Source of the DNA: Dimorphilus gyrociliatus | Taxonomy: Eukaryota; Annelida; Polychaeta; Dinophilidae | Reading direction: 5' to 3' | NCBI GenBank assembly: GCA_904063045.1 | Contig: CAJFCJ010000018.1 | Coordinates: 62,001 to 126,000 of the forward strand | DNA: 64,000 bases | In this document: piece after piece, positions 51,327 to 63,901 of the stretch | Numbering within the stretch: the first letter of the stretch is position 1 | Layout: every line of letters begins with the position of its first letter | Notes under the pieces: model-generated | Told to the model about the DNA's origin: nothing | The model's database searches: none | The model's input: only the letters and a program-made list of their open reading frames with translations | Translations under genes and position numbers: made by a program

Positions 51327-54300
51327 ATGGAAAATTTTTCTGATCGAGAATTTCAATTATTTTTGCTAAAAATTCAAAATTTATTGAAAAAACAAAGTAC
51401 AGAAATATTGGCTGAATTTAAGGAACATGTAGCAAGTATTACAGAGGAGGATACAGATAATCTAGACCCTAGACAGTTGATCAAGCTTTTAAAAGACACA
51501 CAACTTATCCTTAAGACTAATGTTGAAATACTAAGAGAAATTTTTATTGGAATAAATCTGGAACATTTATATAAAAATGTCATCGCCCAAGTTAAATCTC
51601 CAAGTACTGAAGGTGTGTTTGTGCTCCTAGGTAACTAATTTATAAGTATAGTTTTCCACAGAACCACCTCCACTAAAAACCTTTCGGAACGCGGCAAAGG
51701 AAATTTTATGGGATTATGTTGAAAGTGATCCGCAACAAATACGCCATGAAACAATCAAGAAGGATCATGATGTACCTTCAGAAAGGACACATTTTACTGA
51801 AGAGGAATCAAGTGAGCATGAATCAACCGAGAGTACATCACACTCTAACGATATCGTGTTAAGAAATTATCAACTTGAATTGGCCGAAGAAGGATTATCT
51901 GGTGAAAATACTATTATATGCGCTCCTACTGGTTCTGGCAAGACCTATACTGCTGCCCATATATGTTCAGAGAGATCACGCAAAATTACAAGTACAAAAC
52001 ATAACGGCGTAAGAATTGTATTTGTTGTTCCATTAAAAGCTTTGAAAGACCAGCAAAGAAAAGCTTTTCGTGCATACTTTGAAAATGTTCATTCTGTCGG
52101 GCCTGATAACACTCTGAGGGAACTTTTAAAGTCTCCAAATAAAGCTGCTGTCGTAGTTATGTTAACCGCTCAGAATTTAGTTAATGCTATAGAAGAACCG
52201 AGCAGTTCTAACAGAAAAGTGGCACTAGAGGAAATAGACATTTTAGTTATGGATGAATGTCATCATACTAAAAAAAACCATCCTTATGCTAAAATTATGC
52301 ATCACTGTATGCAAAATACTGTGGCTAACAAGCAGATTCCTCAGCTGATTGGACTCTCGGCTTCTCTGGGTGCTGGGAGTAAAGGTGAAGAGTTTGTGAC
52401 TTCTGAAGAGTCCATAACTTTCAATCATTACGTAAATTTATGTGCATTTTATCATGCCCATAAAATTTCGTACGTTGTGAACTATAGACAAGAAATAGAA
52501 CAATTAATTAATAAATCAGAAGAATTAATAAAACCTGTACCTGCACGAAAACAAGGAGACTATATATCTGTTCTTCGAGAAATAAGTGAGAGAATAATGA
52601 AAGATGAGGATGCTCATTTTGCCGAAATCGGTTTTGATATAACATCCTCACAATTTGAAAATTGGATTGTTGATCAAAAAAACAAAGCTATTTCTAATGG
52701 TGAAGCAGTTACGAAAGATGCCTGCTTTTATTTACAACACCTACGAAAGGCAGTAATGTTTTATGAAGATTTTCAAATAGAGGATTCTTACTTATATTTG
52801 AACGAAATATTTAGTAATTGTCATGATGTTACATCACCCAATCGTACAAAATGGATAAGAGTCTTTCATGAGTATATTGACAGAATAGACATTGCACGCC
52901 ATCAAGATTTACTTGAAAATAATCAACTTGTAGAAATTCTCATAAAAGAAATTAAGGAAATTTACAATAAAAATCCAAAATCCCAAGGTAAATGTAGTTC
53001 TGTATATAAACTCTATAGTCAGATCAACACCTTAGTAATCTACTACTATGAGTAATAATTATTTTATAGCTATATTTTAAAATTAGCTGTGTAGTTTAAT
53101 TCAAAATTCTTATATCAGGATTAATCCTCTGTCGAACTGTCTATGGAACAAGAGCCCTTCATAGAATAATTACAGAACAGATGCCTAATTACAAAGTTTC
53201 TCAGATATTTGGGACAAATCAATGCGACGGAAAGATTCAGATGACGGAAAAGTCACAACAACGAATTTTAAATTGTTTTCGAGACGGCAAACTACAAATA
53301 TTAGTAGGAACGGATATTCTACAAGAAGCCCATGATCTACCTGCTTGTAATTTCGTTATTCGTTATAATTTTGTTAGTAATGAAATTGGATCTGTTCAGG
53401 TTGTATTCCTTTAGAGTTTTAAAACTTTCTATTTAAGATTAAATTTCCACTCTTTAAAAAAAATATTTAGGCTCAAGGCAGAGCAAGAGCAAAGGATAGC
53501 CAGTGCGTATTAATCGTTCGTGAAGACTCTAATGAGTTAATGCGTGAGCAGCGAAATCGAATACGTGAAATTAAAATGATTGAAACTTTGGATGAAATAA
53601 ATAGCGATCCAAGTCGTATTCGTATGTTAGTTGACAAAGCTATAGTATGTTTGTAAATTAGTTAAAACAAAGTAATTAAAATACATGTATATTTTCAACA
53701 GAATGAAAATATAGAAGAGGAAATTAGAAGATCCAGAGTTACGCGTGAAGATTCTGAAGTTGATTTATCAACGTTTGTCTTCTGTTGTGGATCTTGCGCG
53801 AGAGGTGATCATTTAAAACATTAATTAGTAAGAGACAGTAAAACAGTTTATATATTTTAGAATTGTTTACTGCTGATCAACTAAGAAAGAATGGTCAACA
53901 ATACATTTGCATAGATCCAGAATTTCCCAGCAAAATAGATATTACTAACTACTCCACTCCTATGCCATTTAGTAGGGATGACCATGAAGGTAAAAAACTG
54001 AAAATGTTATGTTGATTCACTTTGAGTAATATTTGGGGTATTTAACAAACTTTTTGTTTATCTATTATCACGTGAAAAGATAGCAAAACTCAAATAATAT
54101 ACAACTAAAATGGATCGATTAAAGACTTTCTTTAGAACCTAGTTTAGATCTATTGTTTTCTTTTTTTCATAGGTAAATTCTTCTGCAAGGCTGCCGAGTG
54201 TTCGGATCGAAAAGAGAAGAGAGATAGTTTGGGAACTTTAATTAGATATAAATGCCCTTATCCACGTGAAATAGGATATGTCATGTCTATAAGAGCTTTA

Positions 54301-54393
54301 AGTATGAGGAAAGTAGATACTGCAAGACCTTCCCCACTGAAAAAATGGACAAAACTTCTATTTCCTGAAAATTGTATTATAAGAGATGAATAA
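51327..54393 (+). CDS. RIG-I-like receptor with N-terminal death-fold-like domain
   Basis: RLRs sense viral double-stranded RNA in the cytosol. Exons 51327-51612, 51662-52987, 53119-53399, 53471-53644, 53702-53804, 53861-53989 and 54173-54393 give 839 residues. Residues 1-95 are helical and resemble a death-effector-type fold. The helicase has the Q region (LRNYQLEL), Walker A (APTGSGKT, about 183-190), DECHH (about 293-297), SAS, a Hel2i insert, NEIGSVQ and motif VI AQGRARA. Motif VI has Gln where vertebrate RLRs have Arg or Cys. The RIG-I C-terminal domain keeps all four zinc ligands with RIG-I spacing: CxxC (718/721) and CxxxxC (771/776). It is shorter than vertebrate RIG-I, which has two CARDs. 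The helicase core, with DECHH, resembles MDA5, while the CTD zinc spacing resembles RIG-I. No one-to-one orthologue is claimed. Confidence 0.95.
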
Positions 54394-54685
54394 AAACTCT
54401 TCTTTAGGATTCGTTATTAAAAGAGTTTTGAAAAACTTAGTAACTACTAATGCCATCTACTTAGAAAATTTCAGCTTTATTCATTTAGTTTAATTTTTTT
54501 GAGGAAAATAATAAATGTTTTAAATTAATAAAATAAAATTGTCTGAAAACAAGGCAAGCAAAAAGAAGGTGCAGGAAATTTTACTCCCTGGGCATCGCCT
54601 TAAAGGCCTAAATATCAACGCTATTCTGCATTCCATTAACGTTAAAGAGAGACGAGTTGAAATTTGTTTGGTCGTCCATCATGGT
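54394..54685. other. Tail-to-tail intergenic region between RLR and UNC93A
   Basis: 292 bp between the stop codons. AATAAA hexamers on the plus strand near 54508-54536 suit the RLR 3' end. Confidence 0.6.
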
Positions 54686-57600
54686 TTACAACATTGAAAT
54701 ATGGGTAATTTGTGATTTTTCAGTTTTTCGTAAGTCTAATTCAACGATTACGTAAAGACAAATCGCAAAAAGCGTAGATGAACCAAGGAAGAGAACTTTA
54801 ATCCTTGTGCACAAAAAGTAGGAGAAGGCAAAGGAGAGGGCAAACCCCAGTGTTTGGAAGAGACGAAAATTAGCAAAAGCTGCATGTTGTTCGTTGGAAA
54901 AAAGAAGAGCGAAGATAGCTGTTTGAAAATAAGTATATATAGTATATGTACAGTATATATATTTTATATATATGCACCGGTATACATTAATAGTTTTATA
55001 ATAAATATATAAAACTTCGAAAAAGTCAACAAGGGGATTTATTGTAGAAGTATGTAATTTATTATAAAAGCTTTATAGCTACAGAAGGCCCTGAATTGAC
55101 CTTTTCAAGTACTCAAATTGGATAAAATAAAAGCCTATAGCCTCCTATTCAACATATTTGGTCCATGCAACGAATGTTTCATTGGCTTGATTAGATAAAC
55201 CTTTCAAAAATAATTATATAAGTGCTTGTCTGCTGCTTATCTGCTCCTTTTTGTCCTGGGATTATAAAATGTCAATTTAACAATCCCAGTGTAAAGAGAA
55301 AAGGATTCCTTCTTTGCTGTCAATGAAATTTCCTTATCTATTTAAAGTACCGATTTAGCTAGACCTTGCCGAAAAGAATAGAAAATTCCGTCTTTTCAAC
55401 AGCGAATCTCTCTTGTTCTTATTTCACAGTCAGTTGAGTGACGGATCAATTTATAATATGAGTATATTTGCGGTTCTATCGGTAGTAGTAGATTTGAGTG
55501 AAGAAAAGTCAGTTTTCTGCAGTAGTTAGTTTCTAAAAACCTATCTGCAGTTTTCCTTTAACATTTCAAGAAATTAGTAGTGTTGGCGGAAAATAATAGA
55601 TATTTAACTTTACCCTTCTTCGTCTCTAAAGTCTTCCCTTATATGTTATTTTTAGGTAACGTCCTTTAGTTATTAATTTTACTTTTTTCTTAATTCGATC
55701 TTTCACACGTCAAGATACACCTTTTGGCGTTATTGTAATAGGAAATGACAAAATTGACTCCTTATATTACCGTCCATTTATTAATATTTACTAAAAATAG
55801 AACTTGAATAGGAAAAATAAGGATTAGATAGTAATTTATATAAATTTATATGAAATAAGAAATTTCTAGAAATAACAAATAATAGAATTTTTCTTCATAA
55901 AAAATGATAGGTGGATAAAAACAAGTTGAAATATGCTTGTTGTTTTTTTTTCTTTTCATTTTTCTCCATCGTTGTTTATCTTATTTAACTATTTGTGTTT
56001 AGTAATGATCGCCCTTCACTAGGAATCAGTGTCAGACTTGCATCAACTATACCCTATAATTATTAGGTTTACAAGAGCCACAGTAAACTATTGCTTATCA
56101 AACGAATCACGTAAAGTTTTTAAAAATAAGATTACTATTACGATTTTTGCAGTTTTCTTCAAGGGTAAAAGGGGATTAGGTAGATGAAAGACGGAAAATG
56201 AAAAAATTGTTTATGAGATAAAAAAAAAGGGCAAATGTGAAGAAGTCGGAGCGTGAGTGAAAGAGACAAGAGAAGACGTAGGGTGATAGATAGAGAGAAG
56301 AGGAGGAAAAACAAGTTTTCCATCGATTTCTGTCAAACGCATATTTTTTGTCAATACTTACTTTTCGTGTGAGTTTGCCAAATAGCATCGCACAAACCGA
56401 AAGCTGCTGCTACAACGTATACAACGGCGCGATCATCGGCAGCTGGACGCCAAAAGAGCAACACAATTAGCAATAAGAGATTAAAGACCGTCGCTGCTGA
56501 AACCACTGCTAATCTGGGTACGTGTTTATTCACAGGACCAAGGCCTATGGCTGTCAGACAGTTGACTAGGCCAAAACTTATTGTTGCAAGCCCGATGTGT
56601 TCCTCGCCCAAGATACAGCCAGCATACCACTGTTGGGAAAAGAGTAAAAAAAACAACTTATATGAAGTAAAAGTAGGAAAAAGACTAGAAAATTTTATTA
56701 TCGTGAGGAATCGATACGAAAATTGGAGTTGGTAAAACCTTCCCGCCAGAAAAACATGAATATTAATTAGGAATTTAAAATTGGATTTGGAGGCACCTAT
56801 AGTCAAGTTGACTGCTGCCTATTTACAGTTGTAAATTTTTTATATTGTATGAATTTATTTCGAATTTGACGATTGATTGCCATAACCGAAATACTGTATA
56901 TTAGTTTATCCTCCTATATTCTTGATATTTTCCTTTCATTTCTGCTGTTAGCCAAGACTACTGACAATTTTCTATTGCCAAATGATCTTTCTCATTCATC
57001 TACCATGACTTATTAAGTCATGTGTGTGCACACATTCCCAGGCATTTCAAACACGAACTAGTTTTTTGTTATAATTCATTAGAATCACTATACACATTTC
57101 TATTTATATAAAATATAGCCGTTAAATGTCAGTAATCAGAAAAATATACTTCAATTTTACTTTTGTTTTCTTTCAGTCAAACGTGTAGTAAACAAATCTA
57201 AAGCAATGCATAATCAGTAAGTCTGAAAAGTAGGCCTATTCACCATTTCCTATTTGTTTCTTCTTAATAATCTAAAATGTTTTTACTAGAACTAGTTCTA
57301 ATCGATATTCGACTGAAAAGATATATCAATGGCTTCCACTAGTTAATTGCACTATATAATTAAGTAATAAAATCAAAATATTAGAAGGAGATAGTATATA
57401 GTATATTTTCTTCTGGGAATTAAAGGACCCACGATATCAATGATATTCATCCGAGATTTTGCGATCGCGAAGATAAATGTCGGCAGCTGAATTGGTCTTC
57501 GATTTACAACGTTTTCCGAGAAAAACCGTAAAAATAATAATATCCGTTTCCAATCACAGATTTCAATATCATATTAATAATTAAAGTAATTTTATTTTAC

Positions 57601-60600
57601 TACAAAAGAATCTGAGTCATCAATCGGAATAAAATTCTGTGATGCACAATCTAAAGGATAAAGATATGACCTTAATAAAGAGAATTCTTTTTATTTTTTA
57701 TTTACTCTCAGTACCTGCTATCAAAGTTCTGATAATATTCTTCAGAGTATGCAAATATATGGTGCACTGCATCACTGGGCGTCACTGGCTATTAGCGACA
57801 AACTAAACTGACGGCCTATTTTACTCAAGAAAGAGTAAGCAGAAAATTTATTTTTTTGTTTTTTTTTATCCTCTTTCTGTAAAGACATTTCAGTGTCGAC
57901 ATATTTTAAATAGGCCATTAGTCACAGCCGTTACAAATGAACAGTAGTTTAGAAGGACCTTAATTTTGCAGATTAATTGAGTGTAAGCTTCTCTTTTCAG
58001 ATTGGGCCTAATGCCACTTTACTAACCGAAAACAATTGGTCTGACGCTCAGAACTAAAAAAAAACAACCTTTCAATAGATATACTTTACAATAAGGATGT
58101 AAATTATACATATTGCGTATGTGGAGAGAAACTCCCTTGAATAAATCATTAGGTAAATAGAATAGGCCATAATTTACCTGCAGGCCATTAACGAACTTTT
58201 AAATTAACTTTTTTTTTATCATTGTCCCTAAATAATCTAATACTAGATCTTTATAAAATCCTATAGCAATTTCCCAACGGCAAGATATTTTTTTTCGTTA
58301 CTAAAAACAATAAACAAATTTTTAAATATCAGTCTGAAACTAAAGGCTGAAGAAAGAAGACGCGACTAAACGAAAAGGAATTAAATTAAATTGAACTATT
58401 CTTACGCCTTTAATCATCTATAGTTAAGATAGAACCGAAATTATCTTATTATCATATAAATTAGTAGCGTAAACGTATATCCTTTGAATTATCACTTCGT
58501 AAATTTATCATTTAACGATTGAAAAAAAAGTTACGTAATGAAGAGTTATGTAAGAGTAAAATTCTGTTTAGTATGCTTCAAGCGTTTTCTCATTTCCGAA
58601 CAGTTGGCTCCCAAATTCCTTTTAAGAACCTTAGATGCAGTTTCCAGCACCATTTGTTACCATACACTGCACATAAAAATATAAAATTTTTGTGAGATAG
58701 ATCTATTCTATTGAGATATAAGATTTCCAGGTCTAAGAATAAGGCAGCTAGAACATTGCAGCAGAATCGTTCCCGTATAAATGAGGTCGTCTAAGTGCTT
58801 CTTGTCATTAGTGTTTGCTTTTTCTTTTATATGCTTTCCTTTTTTTTGCATGCAACAATTCTTCTCCGATTTCCCCGTTTAGCTAGTAAAAACCTTTTTC
58901 ATTTCACAGATTGATGTTGCATTGCGAATGAAAGAGGAATCATAGGCCTTTGCGTCCTCAAAGATTTAATGTCCAGTGAAAGGACATCATTTTTAGAAAA
59001 CACTACCATTTCAAAGAAGAGAATCATAGAGAAACTAGTAATAAATAAAGCGGAATATGAAATGAATCTTCCGTTTAGACTATCTACTTCTGTGTTAAGA
59101 GAATCTATTATGCGGAAAATTTTACGTTTCTTGCAAGATTGCGCTATTCTAGGATATAACTTAATCGGATTGTATATGTTATATGGCGTGAGAGAGCGGT
59201 GTTAGAAAAGACCTTTTCTCACAAAGTTAAGGGCTTTTTGTGTAAGGCAATTGGCAAAATATAGAATTGAGTAACAAATAGTGTGAAAAAAAAACGGAAA
59301 AAGGAGCAGACTTTCCCCTTAAACTCTTCAATGAACTTCCTTTCTTTTAACACATTTAGTTTCTTTTCTAAAGTTAAAAGATTTTCCAGCTCCTTTTCAA
59401 GGGTAAATGGTAAAGATATTAAGATATTAAACTCACTTTGGCAAAGTCCCCAACAATAAAGGCTTGCTCTATACCAGTACAAACAATCAAGGGTAGAAGA
59501 AGCAGTAATCTACGATTCATCAACAAACGAACCGTATCCAATAGGGCTTCTCGGGTACTACAACGTCCACAAGAGTTCTCTTTTAAATCATCTAAAAAAG
59601 AAACTAATAAAAGTACTCCAATAAGGACACAAGCAGCACTGAATATAGTAATGAATTTTTGAGCATTGTCTGTGATTTGCGGTAGAAGCAATGAATAGCT
59701 GACTGGATTACAGTTGGTCGCTCCACATTCTGGTATTATAGTAGAGTTGCCTGCAGCTGTTGAATTTGAATGCTTAAGCAAAAATGTTGCAGCCAATCCG
59801 CTAAAAATTCTCGATGTTCTTGTTGTTGACTCGAACAGTGAGACACTACGACCAACTGCTTGTTCTGCTGTCTCTTTCGAATTTTCGATTGATCTGTAAC
59901 GTTTTTTTTTACATTAGAAAGCTTTATTGTAAGAATATATGAAAAAAAATTCCCTTATTGATTTTTATTGTTATTTTTCTTTTAATTCGTATGTACTGTG
60001 TATGTTTTATGTGTAATAATTCGATATAGGGTTGGAGAAGATAATTCATTTATGACTGAGTTTCTATTATTTTTGACCCTTCATATATTAATATAAAGTA
60101 TATATATATACTGTATATATATTACATAAAATAAGGTTTAACCTGTGGTAATAGAAGCTGGCGCTTAGAAACATTACTTATTCATTGTTTGTAAAGCTAT
60201 TTCCTTGATTTTTTTTAAGCGAAAAAGCTTACTAAATGTACAAGAATATATATTCAATGTTATAATTGAATTTTTTTTGCTGCATACGTAATGCACTAAC
60301 GAATAATAAAAACTCTTTATTGGCTTGCTTATTCATCTATAGATTTTGAATGATGCAAGCAAATTCATATAAACTATTTAACAAGTTGTTTGTTACAGGT
60401 AAAACGCCTACAAGTTTAATCTTCTCATTTTATCAAATATCTAGTATGTTTTAAAAGTCAATCTCAATTCTTTCTACGTTTAATTTCCTTCTCCATTTTA
60501 TTGTCCTTGTTGATTTCATTACATTATATCCTTTTTAAAGTTATTCTTCCTATAATAGTTAATATCGAAAATCAATCCAAATGAAGATCATTTGCCATTT

Positions 60601-62767
60601 TAATACGATGTATATGTTCGCTAACATTAATCATCTCAATTGTAGGAAAATAGAAACATTTTTTTGGTTTTATTTTTTCAGGCTGTATAAATAAGACTTA
60701 ATGAAATTTGCTAGAATAGCGAGAAATTTTGATAAAATAGACTATTCATCCTTGGGGATAACTGATAGAGTATAATTAATAAAAAACGATGAGAAAACCT
60801 TGTACATATAAACCAAAATTACAATGGACAAATAATATTATATGATTTAAAGGATTATTCCCACTAAGCAGCTTACTACATTGACAAAAGAAATTAAGAA
60901 TAGACAGAACGATCAAGAATTATAGTTTATTGACTCGGAAAAGGGATATTAACTTTCTATGCTACTTTATATTTCTACAATCTTGGATATTTCTCGAAAA
61001 ACAGAATCATTTAGTTTGATTGAAATAGATTGAAAACACTCTATTGATTCACTTCTCTTTTGTTCATACTTTTAAAGGCTCAGGCGCACTCATATTAATT
61101 TCTATCTTTCGTAAGAAAACAGTAACAATCCTAATCATCATTACTATATTGCTAATCACCTGAAAGCAACATGTGAAGAAAGACCTTCTACATTATTTAT
61201 TGTCAAGGACTATCTCTTTTCTCGCTTCTTTTACATTAGAAAGCTTCTAAAAGCTCTATAGAACGCTGTAGAGGGTCCAAAAGGGTTAGTTATAAGAGAA
61301 TATCAATTAAATGACAGGGAAATTTAAAGTAGACCGTTCAAGCCAAATGTATTAAACTTGTCTATATTGTGAGTTAGAATAGAGTTTGTCAGCTTTTGTA
61401 TATTAATTGTTACAGATGCTTTTCAAATGCTTCGTTTCAATAGCCAATTTGGTCCAAACGAAATAGACTATATGATTCATACGAATAATTTTATATATTT
61501 ACATGTCAATATAAATATATTGTATATACACTATATACGTCTTTTTTGTATGTTGTACATTGTATATCTGACTTAAATCTATCGTTTAGAAATCTGAAAG
61601 AGAAATTTTATACAAGACATAAGAATAACGCAAACAGTAAATTTTGTCACAGAGGCAATAAGCTAAATGCATATTTCGAAGAGACACAATTCGCCAAAAT
61701 TAGTAATATCTTAAGGATATTGCACATATTTTTAGATGAAAATATAAGAAGCTGATAAATTATAGAAAGGATAGCTACTTCTTAGAATCCAAAATCTATG
61801 TTGATTGCTTTTAATTATTAAATCTTAACTAGATATTAAAGTTTGTCTGACGCTAATCTTAGGACATTTGCGTATTGATGATGTCAAGAAATATATGATA
61901 TAATAGTTTGTACACCATTTTCTAGTTCATATTTTAATCAATGAATCAATTTACAATTGGTTGTTTAAGCCCTCTTTTAACTTTTAAAACTGCTGATTTA
62001 TAAACAATTTTTACGAAAAAATCTATCGATTGCGCCTGTCATAGAAATGCAATAGACTGCAATGATTTCTCCAATCTCCATATAAACTATAATTATTTTG
62101 CGTGTTGTTTAACATGATATACATTCACAATATGTATAATGTATATACTGTATATGTTCACTTGTATAATTAAAAACAAAGAAACCTGCTAGGAACCTGG
62201 AATGAATTAAATATGAATGTTTTCTTGATTACAATCATTTTTAAATAAATACCAGCTTTGTATTAAACTTTTTTCAATCTCATTACTCTACTTCAAAAGA
62301 AAATCAAGCTAATTTCTATATTTCTCTCATAAAGAGATTTTACAAGTTGATGTTTCAATATATTTATATATAACAGTTTTGATCCGATAATAAGCTTACC
62401 TATAGGTTAATGTTGTCAAGTAAGAGCATTGTGCACTCCAAAGAGGGGCCGTAATTAAACCCAAGAGAATAGCTGAGGGAAGTAAGACTTGATGTGATGG
62501 AACTGAGGAAGATGTTGCATAAACCAATAGAAGGATACCGCTAATTGCCATCGTTTTTTTCAATCCAAAAGTCTTCAGAAGAAGGGGTACCAACAAACAT
62601 GAAAAAACTGTTACTCCATGCAGAACACCTAAAGATGCTATACCCTCAGAGGATTTGTGGCCGTAATGGAGAATTTGAAGTAGGTCGAGTGCGGAATGGA
62701 AAAGTAGGAAAGAGACAGATAGAATAAAGAGGTTGCATTTCGTTTGCCTTTGACAGCAACGCTTCAT
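54686..62767 (-). CDS. UNC93A: UNC93A-like major facilitator membrane protein
   Basis: UNC-93 proteins are MFS-fold membrane proteins; UNC93A function is uncertain, and nematode UNC-93 regulates a potassium channel. Four exons on the minus strand: 62767-62400, 59893-59437, 56629-56362, 54918-54686, in phase, 441 residues (human about 457). Conserved blocks are SALDLLQILHY, APLWSAQCSYLTTLT, CGATNCN, LIVCTGIEQAFIVGDFAK, LLFWRPAADDRAVVYV, LCDAIWQTHTK and HAAFANFRLFQTLGFALSFAF. About eleven hydrophobic helices are visible. The central loop has N-glycosylation sequons. The second exon reads poorly around the fifth helix compared with vertebrates, but the frame stays open. Its introns (1.4, 2.8 and 2.5 kb) are by far the longest in the window. 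The first exon ends TAT AG before GTAAGC, and the acceptor restores phase. Confidence 0.92.
54919..56361 (-). other. Long UNC93A intron 3
   Basis: 1443 bases with GTAAGT donor and TTTTCAAACAG acceptor. Contains a TA-rich cluster at 54931-54976. No embedded gene seen. Confidence 0.7.
56630..59436 (-). other. Long UNC93A intron 2
   Basis: 2807 bases, AT-rich. A 78-codon plus-strand frame at 58969-59205 has no recognisable similarity and is not called. No transposon ends or tandem repeats recognised by eye. Confidence 0.65.
59894..62399 (-). other. Long UNC93A intron 1
   Basis: 2506 bases, AT-rich, with a TA microsatellite at 60100-60121. No coding sequence recognised on either strand. Confidence 0.65.
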
Positions 62768-63901
62768 CGTTACGAATGGAGAGAGAGAGTGTGTTTAGGT
62801 TTAATGCGTTTTAGCGCCATCTCGCTGCCTTTATATAATTTACTTTTCTTTTCAGCAATCATTAAAATGACTGTATTTACGAATAATTAATACTATATTC
62901 AAGCAGTAGTCTTCAAATATTGGTTCTTTACATTGATTTTTGTACTTAATTCTCAAAGTAACACAAATAACTCTGTTTACGTGAATATGTCTATGCATAA
63001 CTCCCGCCTCCTCTACTTTTTTAACCTTGTCGCGTCCTTTCTAGTCATTAAGTCTATCTTACCTTCGTGCTGGAGAGATCATTGAGCGAAGCATGGAAAA
63101 TTTTTACGTCTAAATCTTATCTGATTTATTTAACTAAAAAAGAGTAGATCTCTCAGTTTCCTAATTTTTTATCACTTTTTATATATAAAAGATTTTTAAA
63201 TTTCTTTAACAGATATTAGTTTATCTTTTTTTCGAATCTTGTCAATTTCTTGCATATTTTCCCTACAAAGTACTGCTAATCTCTATTTATCTCATCATCT
63301 CTGAAATTTCAAATAGCCAATTTTGAAAACTGAGTTGATAAGTTAATTTTATAGAACTAATGTTTAGAGTCTTTTTATCCTATACATTTTGTATTTTACA
63401 ATTAAATAATTAAGGGCATATTATTTATTTCTTACATTTTTCATATCATACGTATGAGATGTAGATTGTTTACTGAAGAATAACCTATTCAAAATCGTGT
63501 TTTTCCTCCTTTTCCTAATCTTCTGATTATCATTTCACCTCCCGTTACTACAAGGCAGAATGATCGAGTTTTTCCTTGTGTCAGATACGCCATCTAGTGA
63601 TTACTTCATATCGCAAAAATTCCAAACTCTTCCAAAGAATTTACATTTGAATAAGCAGAAGAAGGATAAGTAGAATACACAAAAAGCCAATATAGTGAGA
63701 AACTAATAGAATAATTCTTAAAATAAGATATAAAAGAGAGTTAAATAAAAACAATAATTCGTGTATATTATTGTTTATTTTCATATTTTAAGTCTATTTG
63801 ATAGTAATATCAAAGATTTATTCTACTGAAATGCTAAAAATTTGATTAGCGATTAATTATTGTCACTTTTTAATGAAAAGTAATATTTACAAATGACTTA
63901 C
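62768..63901. promoter_or_regulatory. UNC93A upstream region
   Basis: 1134 bp before the UNC93A start. Two AGATGGCG-type (CTCF-like) motifs on the minus strand lie at 62813-62827 and 63586-63600, and a GA repeat lies just before the start codon (62779-62790). No coding exon is supported. Confidence 0.4.

Noticed and set aside
54931..54976. TA-rich palindromic cluster considered as a mobile-element end
   Set aside because: Simple TA repeats self-pair by composition. No flanking target-site duplication or matching inverted end was found.
58969..59205. 78-codon plus-strand ORF in an UNC93A intron
   Set aside because: No recognisable domain, no splice context and no conservation evidence available.
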